From Deinococcus sp. QL22 (GTDB lineage: Bacteria; Deinococcota; Deinococci; Deinococcales; Deinococcaceae): DNA of 64,000 nt. Each line of letters begins with the position of its first letter. The stretch's first letter is position 1. Location: contig NZ_CP097154.1 of the NCBI RefSeq assembly GCF_023370075.1, positions 186,001 through 250,000 of the forward strand, given 5' to 3'. Below, piece after piece: positions 1-10,853 of the stretch. A program made the translations under genes and the position numbers. Under the pieces are notes generated by a model, which worked only from the letters and a program-made list of their open reading frames with translations, searched no databases and was not told the DNA's origin.

Positions 1-2
1 GC

Positions 3-503
3 ATAGAGACCATCAACTATGAGCAGACCGATGTGCTGATTGCCCTGCGCGAAGCAACTGGTGGGCGCGGCCCCGACCACGTGATCGACGCGGTAGGTCT
101 GGAGGCGCACGGACACGGCCCCGGCGCGCTGATGGACACTGCCAAGCAAAAAATGCGGCTAAATTTTGACCGGATTACGGCGCTGCGCTGGGCGATTCTG
201 AGTTGCGCCAAAGGCGGCACCGTGAGTATGCCGGGTGTGTACGGCGGGCTGGTCGACAAAATGCCGATGGGCGCGGCGTTTGCCAAGGGGTTGGTGTTCC
301 GCATGGGCCAGACGCATACGCACCGCTACGTCAGGCCGCTGCTGGCGCACATCGAAAAGGGCGACATAGATCCCAGCTTCGTGATTACCCACCGCGCCAC
401 GCTGGACGAAGCGCCGGAGCTGTACAAAACCTTCCGCGAGAAGCACGACGGTTGTATCAAGGTGGTGCTTGACCCCTGGGGACAGCTCGCCGGGAAAGCC
501 TGA
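3..503 (+). CDS. Zinc-dependent alcohol dehydrogenase, C-terminal part
   Basis: The reading frame is open from the first bases of the window, so only the last 166 codons are present and the start and zinc-binding half lie outside. The visible part is the C-terminal half of a Rossmann-fold medium-chain dehydrogenase: a DHVIDAVG strand-helix near the start, a [12 protein letters not shown] glycine-rich turn, and a tail with [15 protein letters not shown] and a CIKVVLDP strand. The acidic-histidine stretch [11 protein letters not shown] and the spacing resemble the glutathione-independent formaldehyde dehydrogenase / FdhA-like branch, whose members oxidise alcohols or hydrated formaldehyde with NAD. 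Substrate cannot be told from this half. It converges on the VOC gene, with a shared hairpin terminator between them. Confidence 0.85.
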   Translation: METINYEQTDVLIALREATGGRGPDHVIDAVGLEAHGHGPGALMDTAKQKMRLNFDRITALRWAILSCAKGGTVSMPGVYGGLVDKMPMGAAFAKGLVFRMGQTHTHRYVRPLLAHIEKGDIDPSFVITHRATLDEAPELYKTFREKHDGCIKVVLDPWGQLAGKA

Positions 504-522
504 GCCAGAAAGAGTAAAGAAA

Positions 523-554
523 GAGGCGAGCCAAGTTGGTCGCCTCTGCTTTTA
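523..554. terminator. Bidirectional terminator between convergent genes
   Basis: Seven-base arms GAGGCGA (523-529) and TCGCCTC (540-546), with a further CCAA/TTGG inner pairing, are followed by TGCTTTTA. The hairpin sits between the stop of the dehydrogenase (503) and the stop of the minus-strand VOC gene (586). Confidence 0.7.
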
Positions 555-585
555 TTGTTGGCTGGGTAGGGCAATAGACCTGACC

Positions 586-1425
586 TTACTTCGCTGCCAC
601 AAACTCGAAAACATGGCCTTCCGGGTCGCGCACCGCCAGCCCCTCTTTGTCCTGAATGTAGGGCAAACCCGCCGCCTTCACCAATTCGGCCACCGCATCT
701 ACATCGGCGTAAAAGCGGGCGTGGACATGATCGCCGCCCAGCATGTCGGCCAATCCCACCTGCGGATCCCAGGTATACAGCCAACGCCGGGGTGTGCCGT
801 TGCCGTCTTCCTCAGCTTCCGGCCCCAGCGTGAATTGCGCGAAGTTGCGGTCATCCTGCTCCTTGGCAAAGGCGAATCCGTAGGCACGGGGCAGACGCTC
901 CAGCATGGCCGGATAGTCGCCAAAGCCGAGTGCTATCTCGCGCAGGCCAAAGACGGGGAGCGCGTGGGTAGGGCGTTCTATCGGTTTCGGCAAAAAGTGA
1001 GGCCGCCGCTCATCGTTCAGATCTACGCCGCGTAACTCCAGGCCGTGCCCGAATGGATCGTAGAAATATAGTGTCCAATCGGGGCGGTCTTCGGTGCCCA
1101 GATTGATCTCTGTCCATTCCAGCCCCTGTGCGTCCAGCAGGGTTTTGCAGTCTTCAAGGGATTCAGGCAGAATCTGGAAGGCATAGTGCAGATGCGACGC
1201 GCCGCGTGCCCGCAGGGGGGCCAGCCGGGGCGAATTGACCTGCCGCGTGATCGGTTTCCAGAGCGTCAGCGTTTGATGCAGATTGACCTCAAATTCCGCT
1301 ACGCCCTGTTCCTCATCGTGGTGCAGGAGCCGCAGCCCCAGCACTTGCCCATAAAAGCGCACGCCACGCGGCAGATGATTGACCTCCAGGGTGACGCCTG
1401 CCAGATCCAGAATCGGGGAACTCAT
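586..1425 (-). CDS. Two-domain VOC (glyoxalase/dioxygenase superfamily) protein
   Basis: A 279-residue protein built from two vicinal-oxygen-chelate modules. The N-terminal module begins LAGVTLEVNHLPRGVRFYGQVLGL and closes with TLYFYDPFGHGLELRG around residue 130. The second module ends with AVRDPEGHVFEFV. VOC proteins bind a divalent metal and include extradiol dioxygenases, glyoxalases and resistance proteins; this one cannot be assigned to a reaction. The first module keeps histidine and a glutamate near the usual metal-ligand positions (HLHYAF, GLELRG). The start at 1425 is supported by TACCCT at 1432-1437 (minus strand), exactly six bases before ATG, with no Shine-Dalgarno, which is a leaderless arrangement. 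It is a single-gene unit just downstream of the galactose operon. Confidence 0.8.
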   Translation of the reverse strand: MSSPILDLAGVTLEVNHLPRGVRFYGQVLGLRLLHHDEEQGVAEFEVNLHQTLTLWKPITRQVNSPRLAPLRARGASHLHYAFQILPESLEDCKTLLDAQGLEWTEINLGTEDRPDWTLYFYDPFGHGLELRGVDLNDERRPHFLPKPIERPTHALPVFGLREIALGFGDYPAMLERLPRAYGFAFAKEQDDRNFAQFTLGPEAEEDGNGTPRRWLYTWDPQVGLADMLGGDHVHARFYADVDAVAELVKAAGLPYIQDKEGLAVRDPEGHVFEFVAAK

Positions 1426-1511
1426 ACTTGAAGGGTAGGAGAAACAAAACGGGCTAACCCCGAACGTGAAGTCAACCCGAATAATGTGAAGAATGGCTTA
1501 GGGGCCAGCGT

Positions 1512-2561
1512 TCAGGGAACCACCCGCTGACCTTCCGGTCCGTACTCGGCCAGCACGCGCTCTGCGACTTGCACGGCCAGACCTTCGCGGGCGAGGGCCA
1601 CCACTGCGCCGCCAAAGCCAGCGCCAGTCATGCGTGCGCCGAACACGTCTGGGTCGGCTTGTAGCAGGGCCACCAGCGTATCCACACGGGGCAGGGACAC
1701 GGCGTAATCGTCGCGCAAACTGGCGTGCGAGGCATTCATGAGTTGGCCGAACGCCACCGCGTCGGTGGTGGGCAGCAGGGCGGCCTGAACGCGGGCGTTT
1801 TCGCTGACCACGTGCCGCGCCCGGATTCGCAGCAGGTCGGGTAAGGTTTCGAGGCTTTGCAGGTCGGTCACGTCGCGCAACTGGGGCACACCCAGCAGGC
1901 GGCTGGCCTCCTCCACCTGTGCACGGCGTTCGTTGTACCCGCTCTCGGCCAGGCGGCGGGGCACGCCGGAATCGATGACCAGTACCTCTGCCCCTTCCGG
2001 AAACGCCACGGCACGGTATTCCAGCGAGCGAGTGTCGATCAGCAGCATGGTGCGCGTGTTGGCGATGCTGCTCGCCATCTGATCCATCACGCCGCACAGC
2101 ACGCCCACGAATTCATGCTCCACCTTCACGCCGCGCAGGGCCAATTCCACGTCGTTCAGGTCAAGGTTCAGCAACTCGCGCAGGGCACGCAAGGTGGACA
2201 CTTCTAGCGCCGCGCTGCTGCTGAGGCCGCCGCTGGGCACATCGCTGTGAATATGAACGTTCATGCCCTCGGTGACGCCGCTGAGGTTCAGGCAGCCCGT
2301 GATGTAGGGCGCAAAATCGGTACCAACTTCTCCTACAGGCACGGTGATGGTCTGATCCAGATTGGCGCTGTAGATGACGTGCTGGGCGCTGCCGTTGCGC
2401 CCCAGCGACACGGTGGCCTGCTGGGGAATGGCGGTAGGCAGCACGAATCCGCCCTGATAATCGGTATGTTCGCCCAACAGATTCACGCGGCCCGGTGCCG
2501 AAGCCGTGACTTCGGGGGCACTGCCGTACAGGTCGGCAAAGGTCTTAGCAGAGGCGGTCAT
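1512..2561 (-). CDS. galK: Galactokinase
   Basis: A 349-residue GHMP kinase that phosphorylates galactose at C1 with ATP (Leloir pathway, cytoplasm). All three family signatures are visible: the galactokinase motif [15 protein letters not shown] at residues 24-38, the ATP-binding GHMP loop [15 protein letters not shown] at about 106-120, and the C-terminal [13 protein letters not shown] near 315. It is slightly shorter than E. coli GalK (about 380). The start at 2561 overlaps the galT stop by 4 bp (ATGA), so translation is probably coupled; no separate ribosome site is seen. It is the last gene of the galactoside operon. No galE or galM is present in the window, so epimerisation must be encoded elsewhere. 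Confidence 0.95.
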   Translation of the reverse strand: MTASAKTFADLYGSAPEVTASAPGRVNLLGEHTDYQGGFVLPTAIPQQATVSLGRNGSAQHVIYSANLDQTITVPVGEVGTDFAPYITGCLNLSGVTEGMNVHIHSDVPSGGLSSSAALEVSTLRALRELLNLDLNDVELALRGVKVEHEFVGVLCGVMDQMASSIANTRTMLLIDTRSLEYRAVAFPEGAEVLVIDSGVPRRLAESGYNERRAQVEEASRLLGVPQLRDVTDLQSLETLPDLLRIRARHVVSENARVQAALLPTTDAVAFGQLMNASHASLRDDYAVSLPRVDTLVALLQADPDVFGARMTGAGFGGAVVALAREGLAVQVAERVLAEYGPEGQRVVP

Positions 2562-3670
2562 AGCGTCACTCCGCGCAATTCTTCCGCCGCCGCTTCGGGG
2601 AACTTGTCGTTGGCAAATTCGCCTGCGCCCTGCTCGGTTCCGGCCAGGAATTTCATGCGGCCCGGCGCACGCAGGTAGGGGTAAATCTCGATGTGTAGCG
2701 GGAAGTCGGGGTGAGGCGCGTCGACTGGAGCTTGATGCACCGTCATCAGATAGGGCATCCGCACGCCGAACAGAGCGTCTAGGCGCAGCAACGTATCCTT
2801 GAGGGTCACGGCCAGGGCGCGGCGCTCGGCGGGATCGAGTTCCGACAGCAGCGAGGCGGCGCGGGTGGGCATGACCCACGTTTCGTAGGTGTACCGGGCA
2901 AACGGCGGCACAATGCTGATGGCGCGGCCCCCGTCGTGAACCACGCGCACGGCGGCTTCGCGCTCGGAGGCCACGAAATCGGTAATCCAGGCCTGACCCG
3001 ACTGGGCGCGGTGAGCTTCCGCCCCCGCCACCATGCGCTCCTGCACGGGCGGGATGTGATCGTAGGCGTAGATCTGACCGTGAGGATGGTGCAGGGTCAC
3101 GCCCACTTCCACGCCCCGGTTTTCGAAGGCCAGTACGCTGCGAATCTTGCCGGTGGCGGCCAGGCGGGTGGTACGGTCTGCCCACACGTCTATCAGGAGG
3201 GCCATCTGGTCGTCGCTCAGGTCGGACAGGCGGCCATCGGCGTTCTGGCTGAACACCACGACCTCGCATTTGCCCACGCCAGCGCGTTCCAGCGGGTTGT
3301 GCGGCGTGGGCGCGTCCAGCGTGAGGCTGGGAAAGCGGTTGTCGAACACGGCCAGATCGTAGTTGCCGCCCGGCAGTTCGGTGGGGTGGCCGCCCACGCG
3401 GGAGGGGGCCAGCGGGTTGTAGTCTGGCGGCGGCAAAAAGGTGCGGTTCAGGCGGTGCGCGGCGTACATCACCCATTCCGAGCGCAGCGGGTGCCAGCGC
3501 AGCACCGGGCGGGCGTCCACGGGGTCGCCGATGTTGGGGAGTTCGCCCTCTACCTCGATGGGTTGCAGGCCGTACAGCGTCAGGGCACGGCCATCGGGCT
3601 TGGTGAAATCGGCCTGAAAGGTGGCGGGCGGCTGGCCGGGCACAGGCAGGCTGGACAGAGAGTCAGTCAT
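2558..3670 (-). CDS. galT: Galactose-1-phosphate uridylyltransferase
   Basis: A 370-residue GalT of the HIT superfamily. It exchanges UMP between UDP-glucose and galactose-1-phosphate through a uridylylated histidine. The catalytic HPHGQIYAY motif is at about residue 215. The N-terminal half carries [33 protein letters not shown] sequence and a VFDNRFPSL strand; the C-terminal half has the expected [22 protein letters not shown] stretch. It overlaps the alpha-galactosidase stop by 4 bp upstream and the galK start by 4 bp downstream, inside the minus-strand galactoside operon. Length and motifs are normal. Confidence 0.95.
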   Translation of the reverse strand: MTDSLSSLPVPGQPPATFQADFTKPDGRALTLYGLQPIEVEGELPNIGDPVDARPVLRWHPLRSEWVMYAAHRLNRTFLPPPDYNPLAPSRVGGHPTELPGGNYDLAVFDNRFPSLTLDAPTPHNPLERAGVGKCEVVVFSQNADGRLSDLSDDQMALLIDVWADRTTRLAATGKIRSVLAFENRGVEVGVTLHHPHGQIYAYDHIPPVQERMVAGAEAHRAQSGQAWITDFVASEREAAVRVVHDGGRAISIVPPFARYTYETWVMPTRAASLLSELDPAERRALAVTLKDTLLRLDALFGVRMPYLMTVHQAPVDAPHPDFPLHIEIYPYLRAPGRMKFLAGTEQGAGEFANDKFPEAAAEELRGVTL

Positions 3671-5181
3671 AAACGCTGCTCAAGATAGGCGTGTGCGGGA
3701 AGACTTGTCACAGATTGGTCAGTCAAGTTAAACATTCCTCTGGAAAAATGAGTGACCGCCCCCCCGAAGCTCTGGGTCAGTGTGGTAGGACGATCTGGCG
3801 TACTGAGCGTCAGGCAGCGGCGCAACAGGTTCAGGCCGTCTTCGTCCAGCATAAAAATCGGGTCGCTGCTGGCCCGCAGACCGCCGATGATGTCTAGCAT
3901 TCCGGCAACAGCCTCACGCTCATGGTGGTTCAGCAGACTCAGTTCGCGGCGCACAATCGCCACATCGGGGTCGGGTTGATACCAGGAGTGCTGATACCAG
4001 CGGCTGAGGGCCGTGTGCAGCGCGTTGCGGGCGCTGGGGCCGGTGGCGTCGCCCAGCCAGACCCGGCGCGATTCTTCATCCCAGTAGGGGGCCACGTCAG
4101 GGCCAGTTCGCATGGCGTCCACGAGGCCGATGCTGCCCGCCAACGGTGCGCCACACGCCAAAATAAAGGCGTCGGGTGCGCCGTCGCGCAGGGCCTGCAT
4201 GGCGTTGCGGTAGGCCTGCGCCCGCCCAACGCTGGGGTCGTGCCGCACGCCGGGAAGCGCCGCACCGTAGAGGAAATCAAGTTTCAGGTAGGTGTAGCCC
4301 CAGCCGCGCACGGTGGCCGACAACTCGCGCAGCCAAGCCAACACTTCGGGATGAGTCGTGTCCAACGTGTAGTACGCACCGCCCCAGTTGTGGCCGACGG
4401 GCAACGGCAGGCCGTCTTCGCCGCGCAGCATCCAGTCGGGGTGGTCGCGGAACAGCCTTGAAGTGGGCGAGGCGAGGAAGGGGGCCAGCCAGATGCCGGG
4501 CGTGAACCCAAGTTGTTGAAGGCGAGCAGGAAGCTCTTTGGCATGTCCACCAAAGTGACTTGAAGGCTCGAACCAGTCGCCCAGATCGGCCTGAAAACCG
4601 TCGTCGAGTTGGAAGACATCGAAGGGCAGGCTGTGCTGGCGGGCCAGCCGCGCATTTTCGAGCATATTCTCCAGCGTCACGCCCCGGTAATAGCTGTACC
4701 AACTGCACCAGACCCGCAGCGGCGGCGGCGTGAGGGCGTTCATGTTACTGCCCAGTTGTGCCGACAGGGTTTCCACCGTGCCGATCACGTCGGCGGTGTC
4801 TTGCCACACGACTTCTACGGCGGGGCCTTCTCCGGTGCAGGTCACGCGCACCTGCTGGCCGTTTGCCCCCTGATCCACGCGGGCTTCCCAGTGGGTAAAG
4901 GTGTGGGTGGCGTCCAGGGCACAGCCTACCCAGCCGCCGCCATCTGGCCGCACCAGCGCCAGCACAGTATGACTGCGCCACACGCCCGCTTCTCCACTGG
5001 GCAAAAAGGCCGGATCGTGGCCCTGCTCGTGCCGCCATTTCATCACGGGCACTGCCTGAAGGTCAGTCAGGGGGCGCAGCTCGGCCTCGCTCCACGACTG
5101 GAATCCGCTGACCAGCGCGCGAATTTCTTCGGGGCGAACGTCCAGCACCCACTCGCCAACGTTATGTTCTTGTTCAGACAT
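3667..5181 (-). CDS. Alpha-galactosidase (GH36-type)
   Basis: A 504-residue glycoside hydrolase that should release galactose from alpha-galactosides such as melibiose or raffinose. The GH36/GH27 clan core is clear: WCSWYSYY at about residue 168, [14 protein letters not shown] soon after, the catalytic strand YLKLDFLYG (Asp nucleophile) near 265, and [13 protein letters not shown] (acid/base Asp region) near 345. There is no signal peptide, so it acts in the cytoplasm on imported oligosaccharides. The start was set at the ATG (5181) overlapping the beta-galactosidase stop; an upstream in-frame ATG would extend it into that gene. It is shorter than the large tetrameric GH36 enzymes (about 730) and resembles the compact bacterial form. 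Confidence 0.9.
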   Translation of the reverse strand: MSEQEHNVGEWVLDVRPEEIRALVSGFQSWSEAELRPLTDLQAVPVMKWRHEQGHDPAFLPSGEAGVWRSHTVLALVRPDGGGWVGCALDATHTFTHWEARVDQGANGQQVRVTCTGEGPAVEVVWQDTADVIGTVETLSAQLGSNMNALTPPPLRVWCSWYSYYRGVTLENMLENARLARQHSLPFDVFQLDDGFQADLGDWFEPSSHFGGHAKELPARLQQLGFTPGIWLAPFLASPTSRLFRDHPDWMLRGEDGLPLPVGHNWGGAYYTLDTTHPEVLAWLRELSATVRGWGYTYLKLDFLYGAALPGVRHDPSVGRAQAYRNAMQALRDGAPDAFILACGAPLAGSIGLVDAMRTGPDVAPYWDEESRRVWLGDATGPSARNALHTALSRWYQHSWYQPDPDVAIVRRELSLLNHHEREAVAGMLDIIGGLRASSDPIFMLDEDGLNLLRRCLTLSTPDRPTTLTQSFGGAVTHFSRGMFNLTDQSVTSLPAHAYLEQRL

Positions 5182-7295
5182 CACTGCTCTCCCTGTACTG
5201 ATTCCGTCAAGCCAACAATTTCGAAACTCACAGGCGCGAGCGTTTTGCCCCGCCACTCCACCGGCGTAGGCAACCAGTTTTGCACCAGCGTCTGGCCTGC
5301 GCGTCGGCTGAACCTGACGCCATCAGGCAGGCGGGTGGTGGGCACGTTCAGGCCCGCCAGCACGTCTTCCAACACGGTGCGGATCAGGTCGGGGCCGTGT
5401 GCGCCAATAACAGTGACCTCACCCTGCCCAGCAGTGCGGCGGATTACGGCGGCCTGGCCGTCCAGCGGGCCGCCCGCGTAGTGGTACAGCGCCTCAGCCG
5501 CGTTGTTCTCTCCCGCATCGGGGGCGCTGAGACGGTAGCTTTCGGCCCAATACTGAGCCTCGAACAGTTGGCCCTGTGCATCCCTGATCCCCTGAGACAG
5601 GCCGGGACGCATGGAATCGTATTGGCCCAACTTGGCCCCCACCAGCGCGGTCAGCGGCCCAAACTGCCCCTCGGCCCACGTTTCGCCGCCGGGAGTGCGG
5701 AAGGCGGTTCGTGGCCCACACAACAGATGCACGCCCCTGTGCACCGCCGCAGTCCAGCGGGCGGCCCGATCAGTGTCCACCAGCGTAATCGCCGGGGCCA
5801 CCACCAGCGCGTATCCGGTCAGGTCGGCGTCGGCGCTGATCACGTCCACATCCACGCCCAACGAACGCAGCGCCGAGTAATAGGCCATCACCTGCGCCCA
5901 ATAATTCAGGCTGGCGCTGTGTTTTTGCTGGTCGTAGAACCACAAGCTGTCGTAATCGTGCAGCAGGGCGACCCGCGCAGGCACCGGCCCCAGCGGAAAC
6001 CGGTTCAGGCCCGCGTCTACCAGTGCGCCCACTTCGGCAGACCCGCGATCCGGGGTTTCATCGTGCCGCAGCAGGCCGGAATGCATGACTTCCTGCGCCA
6101 TGGTTGCGGCCCGCCACCGGAAATAAGAAACGACATCGGCCCCGTGCGCCCACGCCTGAGCCGTCCACAACTGCACCGCGCCGTCGGCTGGCAAGGGGTT
6201 ATGGGGTGCCCAGTTGACCTGGCCGCATTGCTGCTCCATCACCCAGAAACCGGGATCGTGGGGGGTGGGGGGTGGATTAGGGGGCGAAGATTCAAACACA
6301 TCTTTGCCTACTTCCCACGCTCCACGTTCTACACTCCCCCGCAGCATTCCCCGGTACAGATCGTGATTGAACCCGATCAGATCCGGGTGGCCGGTGCGGG
6401 CATACGTCACCTTGTGGCCGTCGAATCCGGGCGGCGCGAAGAATTCCAGCATGCCGGTGGGGTAATTGTCCCAGGTCACAAAATCCAGCCCCTTTGCCAC
6501 CGCGTAATGGTCAAAGCCCTTCTCAAAAATCATGAAATTGTGCGTGACGAAGCGGCCCGGCGAGAGTTCACGCAGGATGGCGACCTGCTCGGCCTGAAAC
6601 TCGGCCACCATGTCGGAGGCAAAGCGGTAGAAATCGACGACGTGGCTGGGGTTCAGTTCCGTGACGGTGAGGTTAGGGGGCCGAATCTGCGCCCAGTCCG
6701 TATATTCCATGCTCCAGAACACGTTGCCCCACGCCCCATTGAGCGCGTCCAACGTGCCGTATTTGCGCTCCAGCCAGCCGGGAAAGGCGGCGGCACTGGC
6801 CCCGCCATAGCTGCGGCCCGTGTCGTGGCAGGCAAATTCATTGTCGGTTTGCCAGCCCACCACCGCTGGGTGCTGCCCATAGCGTTCGGCCATCGCCCGC
6901 GTAATGCGCTGGGAATGCTGGCGGTACACGGGCGACGCAAAATCGTAGTGGCGACGCGAGCCAAATTCACGCACGCGGCCCTGTTCGTCAAAGGGCAAAA
7001 TCTCCGGGTGAGCGCGGATCAGCCAGGCGGGGGGCGTGGCGGTGGGCGTACACAGCACCACGCCCAGGCCTTCTGCGGCGTAGGCGGCGATGGCCTCATC
7101 CAACCACGTCCAGTCGTACTGCTCCGGCTGCGGTTCCATGCGGCTCCAAGCAAATTCCGCGATTCGCACGAAGCGCAGGCCCAATTCGCGTTGCTGGCGT
7201 GCATACGGCTCCCAGCGGTCACGCGGCACATGCTCCGGGTAATCGCAAGTCGCCAAAAGAAGGTGTGGGGCCGAGCCGGATTCAGGTTGGGTCAT
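5181..7295 (-). CDS. GH42 beta-galactosidase
   Basis: A 704-residue glycoside hydrolase family 42 enzyme that hydrolyses beta-galactosides in the cytoplasm (no signal peptide). The N-terminal barrel starts with [18 protein letters not shown]. The acid/base Glu is in [12 protein letters not shown] at about 150 and the nucleophile Glu in [13 protein letters not shown] at about 354. A trimerisation domain and a small C-terminal beta domain follow. Just before the nucleophile strand, residues of roughly 315-347 form a low-complexity insertion (ending [14 protein letters not shown]) where family members normally go almost directly into the FW.MEQ strand. The DNA there is a dispersed repeat (see repeat entry). 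Whether the insert is tolerated is unknown, but the frame stays open. Confidence 0.93.
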   Translation of the reverse strand: MTQPESGSAPHLLLATCDYPEHVPRDRWEPYARQQRELGLRFVRIAEFAWSRMEPQPEQYDWTWLDEAIAAYAAEGLGVVLCTPTATPPAWLIRAHPEILPFDEQGRVREFGSRRHYDFASPVYRQHSQRITRAMAERYGQHPAVVGWQTDNEFACHDTGRSYGGASAAAFPGWLERKYGTLDALNGAWGNVFWSMEYTDWAQIRPPNLTVTELNPSHVVDFYRFASDMVAEFQAEQVAILRELSPGRFVTHNFMIFEKGFDHYAVAKGLDFVTWDNYPTGMLEFFAPPGFDGHKVTYARTGHPDLIGFNHDLYRGMLRGSVERGAWEVGKDVFESSPPNPPPTPHDPGFWVMEQQCGQVNWAPHNPLPADGAVQLWTAQAWAHGADVVSYFRWRAATMAQEVMHSGLLRHDETPDRGSAEVGALVDAGLNRFPLGPVPARVALLHDYDSLWFYDQQKHSASLNYWAQVMAYYSALRSLGVDVDVISADADLTGYALVVAPAITLVDTDRAARWTAAVHRGVHLLCGPRTAFRTPGGETWAEGQFGPLTALVGAKLGQYDSMRPGLSQGIRDAQGQLFEAQYWAESYRLSAPDAGENNAAEALYHYAGGPLDGQAAVIRRTAGQGEVTVIGAHGPDLIRTVLEDVLAGLNVPTTRLPDGVRFSRRAGQTLVQNWLPTPVEWRGKTLAPVSFEIVGLTESVQGEQ
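6255..6352. repeat. Dispersed GTGG-rich repeat copy inside beta-galactosidase
   Basis: This coding segment contains runs of GTGGGGGG and a block CCCACGCTCCACGTTCTACA (starting near 6317) that recurs in variant form at about 25601-25625 and, in reverse orientation, at about 29506-29534. Those copies are at an intergenic joint and at a gene end. Here the copy is in frame and encodes a proline-rich insert absent from the usual GH42 pattern. Confidence 0.6.
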
Positions 7296-7309
7296 GGGTG
7301 ATTCCTTGA

Positions 7310-7374
7310 GAATGGGGGGGTGGATTGTGGGTGGTGGATCATGGGAATGGAGGTGTGATCTGGTGGGGGTGGTG
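7310..7374. repeat. GTGG-rich repeat between permease and beta-galactosidase genes
   Basis: The 130-bp gap between the second permease and the beta-galactosidase holds GGGGGGGTGGATTGTGGG and related GTGG repeats, similar in composition to the copies at 6255, 25598, 26601 and 29505. No ORF or clear promoter is seen in it. Confidence 0.45.
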
Positions 7375-7416
7375 GCTCACGGCCCAGAGCCTAAGCGCTC
7401 CAGGCCACGGCTCAAC
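7375..7416. repeat. 42-bp repeat, copy 1
   Basis: The segment begins GCTCACGGCCCAGAGCC and ends CACGGCTCAAC. A same-length partner at 43845-43886 begins GCTCACGGCCCATAGCC and ends TACGACTCAAC. Both copies sit a few to about 10 bases beyond the stop codon of a transporter gene on the minus strand. A weaker relative (CATGGCTCAGAGCTTGTGACTCAA) lies near 19179. The function is unknown; it could be a REP-like or miniature mobile repeat. Confidence 0.55.
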
Positions 7417-7425
7417 TACAGTTGC

Positions 7426-8276
<851 letters not shown>

Positions 8277-8277
<1 letters not shown>

Positions 8278-9152
8278 TACAGGTCGCCTCCCCGCCGGGT
8301 AAATCTGAGAAAGACGGCACTCATCAGGAAGGTGAACACGGCCAGCAGGATGGCGAGCGTGGCGGCGTAACTGAAGTTTCCGTCACGGCTGGCGACCAGA
8401 TACAGGTAGGTATTGGGTGTGATGTTGTCGGGCACGTAGCCGAGGGGCCGCAGCACGAACGGTTCGGCAAAAATCTGCATGGTGCCGATGATGGAAAAGA
8501 TCAGCACGAGCAGCAGACTGGGCCTCAACAGCGGCAATTTGATGTCGCGGATCAGTTGCCAGGGGCTTGCGCCGTCTATGCGGGCCGCCTCGTACAGGTC
8601 GGTGGGAATGTTTTGCAGCGCGGCATACAGCGTGATCATGTTGTAGCCCGTCCACGTCCACGTCACGATATTGGCGATGCTCCACAGCACGATGTCGCTG
8701 CCCAAAAAGTCCACGCGCCCGCCACCGAGTTCAGTGGAAATCTGGTTGAAGGGCGAGAGGTTCCGGGAATACAAATAGCCCCACAGCAAGCCCGCAATAA
8801 CGCTGGGAATGGTGTAAGGCAGGTAGAAGGCGGTGCGGAAAAAGCCCTGCAAGCGGTTTTTGGAAGCGTCCAGTACGAGGGCGAGGGCCGTAGCCACCAG
8901 CATCATGATCGGAATTTGAATCACGCCGAATTTCAGGATATTCAGCAGGCTGGTCAAAAATTCGGTGTCCTGAAAGGCCCGGACATAGTTGGTGAAGCCC
9001 CCAAACACTTCCTGCGCCGCGCCGAAACCCGCCCGCTTTTTGATGAACAGGCTGAGGTATCCGGCGTACAGCACCGGGGCAATGTAGAACAGGGCGAACA
9101 ACACTAAAAACGGCGACAGGAACATCCACGGTGTGCCGCGGTTGGGTTTCAC
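8277..9152 (-). CDS. Carbohydrate ABC transporter permease, MalF type
   Basis: A 291-residue permease with six predicted membrane segments, starting [28 protein letters not shown]. Its EAA motif is [23 protein letters not shown], near residue 195. It pairs with the MalG-type permease, whose start overlaps its stop, to form the membrane channel of the galactoside importer. It follows the binding-protein gene after a 221-bp gap that contains a strong hairpin, a layout usually linked to making more binding protein than permease. The substrate is inferred from the operon, not from the protein. Confidence 0.9.
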
Positions 9153-9266
9153 GGGTGGCGTCCGGTGTCGGCAAAACTAGGCGACGACCTTCTTGACCTG
9201 AGCACTGTTGAACGGGGCATTCTTGAACTGGGCGGCATTTCTCGCTCCTTGATGCTCTGCATGGGG

Positions 9267-9300
9267 GCGGGGCCAGACCTGTGTAGCTGTCCGGCCCCGC
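9267..9300 (-). terminator. Intra-operon hairpin between binding protein and permeases
   Basis: Arms GCGGGGCC (9267-9274) and GGCCCCGC (9293-9300) are perfect, with three more pairs (GAC/GTC) after one mismatch. There is no T-run, so it is more likely an RNA-stabilising or attenuating hairpin than a full terminator. A similar arrangement occurs in the Opp-type operon at 26673-26727. Confidence 0.5.
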
Positions 9301-9373
9301 TCTACTGACGTGTCCTAAACTCTGCGCCCTGACTTCTGCGCTTCAAGCCTAGTCAACCCCGACTGGGCCGCGT

Positions 9374-10699
9374 TTAGCGAACGGTATAGCCCTGCTTCTT
9401 GGCTTCGGCCAGCGTTTCGCGCTGCCAGGCGTCGAGGGCCTGGTTGGGCGTCAGGCGGCCCTTGATCATCAAGTCCATTTGCTTATTGAAGTTGTCGTTG
9501 GCAAAGGGGAACCAGGGTGCCCACTGGAAGTTCACGTTCACACCACGGCTGGCGCGGGCGTACACGCTGCTGATGTCCTGCCCGCCGAAGAACTTGCTGG
9601 GGTTTTTGGTCTTGTCCTTCAGGATGGCGAGGTCGAGACCCGCGTCGCTGGCGGGGAACAGGCCCCCGTTCGTCCAGTTCTGGCTGATGGCGCTTTCCGA
9701 GAGGTTCAGCCAGAGGCTAAACAGCAGGGCGGCCTCCTTGTTCTTGCTCTGGGCGGTGACCACGCTGGAGCTTCCGCCCCAGTTGCCGCTGCGGACGGTG
9801 TTGCTGGCCGTCCACTGCGGGATGTTGGCGGCGCGCCACTGGCCCGCGCTCTTGGTTCCCATGCTGCCTGCGTAGCCACCTGGCCCCCACGCTGCTTCAA
9901 AGTTAGAAGCGACCTGCCCGGCTCCGGCAGCGTTCCAGTAGTCGGCGGTGAAGGCCTGCAACGTTCCCACGTGGCCTTTCTTGATCATGCCGTGCCAGTA
10001 GTTCAGCACTTTTTTGGCGCTGGGGTTGTTCAGAGTCTGAACCCAGCTGTCGCCGTCACGCTTGAAGAACTGTGCGCCGTCGGCCCAGGCCAATGCCATG
10101 AACCAGGGGGCGAAGGTAGTGTAGAAGTTGCCCATCTTGACCTTGCCGCCGCTCTTGGTGTACATGGTGGCGGCAGCTTTCTCGTACTCGGCCCAAGTTT
10201 TGGGCGCGGCGATACCGTACTTCTTCATCACGTCGTCGCGGTACACCATGGCAAAGGGGCCAGTGTCCTGCGGAATGGCGAACACGGCTTTTCCGTCGGG
10301 GCTGACCTGTCCCCACGTCCAGGGCACGAAGTACTTCTTGTAGTTGTTGGCTCCGAGGGTGCTCAGGTCGGCCAGCCCGCCCGTATCCACAAACGAGGGC
10401 ACGAAGCCGTATTCCACCTGTGCCACGTCGGGCGCGCCCGTTCCGGCCTTCAGGGTGGTCAGCAGCTTGGTGTAGGTCTGGGGGCCGCCGCCGAGGTTGG
10501 TCACCTTCACGTCGATGTTGGGGTAGGCCTTCTCAAAGGCCGCCACCGTTTTATCGAGGCCAGGAACCCAAGACCAGACTTCCAGCGTGACCTTGCCAGC
10601 AGGCGCTTTAGGGAAGGCGGGGTCGGCAGCGAGGGCACTTCCGGCAAAGAGGAGAGCGGACAAGGAGAGCAGGGCGATCTTCAATTGCGGTTTCTTCAT
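9374..10699 (-). CDS. Extracellular sugar-binding protein (ABC transporter)
   Basis: A 441-residue periplasmic solute-binding protein of the MalE-like family. A signal peptide is clear: KK, then [19 protein letters not shown] before the likely cleavage at about residue 24. The mature part shows [30 protein letters not shown], typical of sugar-binding proteins of CUT1 systems, and a tryptophan-rich C-terminus ([18 protein letters not shown]). It has its own GGAGG ribosome site about 8 bases before ATG, so it is probably the first strongly translated gene of the operon after the regulator. It should capture galactosides or galacto-oligosaccharides. Confidence 0.9.
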   Translation of the reverse strand: MKKPQLKIALLSLSALLFAGSALAADPAFPKAPAGKVTLEVWSWVPGLDKTVAAFEKAYPNIDVKVTNLGGGPQTYTKLLTTLKAGTGAPDVAQVEYGFVPSFVDTGGLADLSTLGANNYKKYFVPWTWGQVSPDGKAVFAIPQDTGPFAMVYRDDVMKKYGIAAPKTWAEYEKAAATMYTKSGGKVKMGNFYTTFAPWFMALAWADGAQFFKRDGDSWVQTLNNPSAKKVLNYWHGMIKKGHVGTLQAFTADYWNAAGAGQVASNFEAAWGPGGYAGSMGTKSAGQWRAANIPQWTASNTVRSGNWGGSSSVVTAQSKNKEAALLFSLWLNLSESAISQNWTNGGLFPASDAGLDLAILKDKTKNPSKFFGGQDISSVYARASRGVNVNFQWAPWFPFANDNFNKQMDLMIKGRLTPNQALDAWQRETLAEAKKQGYTVR

Positions 10700-10853
10700 A
10701 CGGCCTCCGAGGGCTGGGGATAGTGCGGGGTTAAAGGTGCGATTGCGGTTTACGGCGTCTAAGGGACTAAGAACAGATGCTTACGGCAAGGTTTTTGGAA
10801 ATGGCAGGAAACACAGCATTTCAATCGCCCCAACACCCTAGACCCTTAGCCCC

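Noticed and set aside
1512..3476. A 654-codon continuous frame joining sequence opposite galT to galK
   Set aside because: The first 300 codons are an out-of-frame reading of galT; GalK similarity begins at ATG 2561 with a 4-bp overlap, so no fusion is claimed.
5280..7301. Long open frame on the plus strand opposite the beta-galactosidase
   Set aside because: It is an antisense shadow caused by high GC; the minus-strand frame has complete GH42 motifs and operon overlaps.
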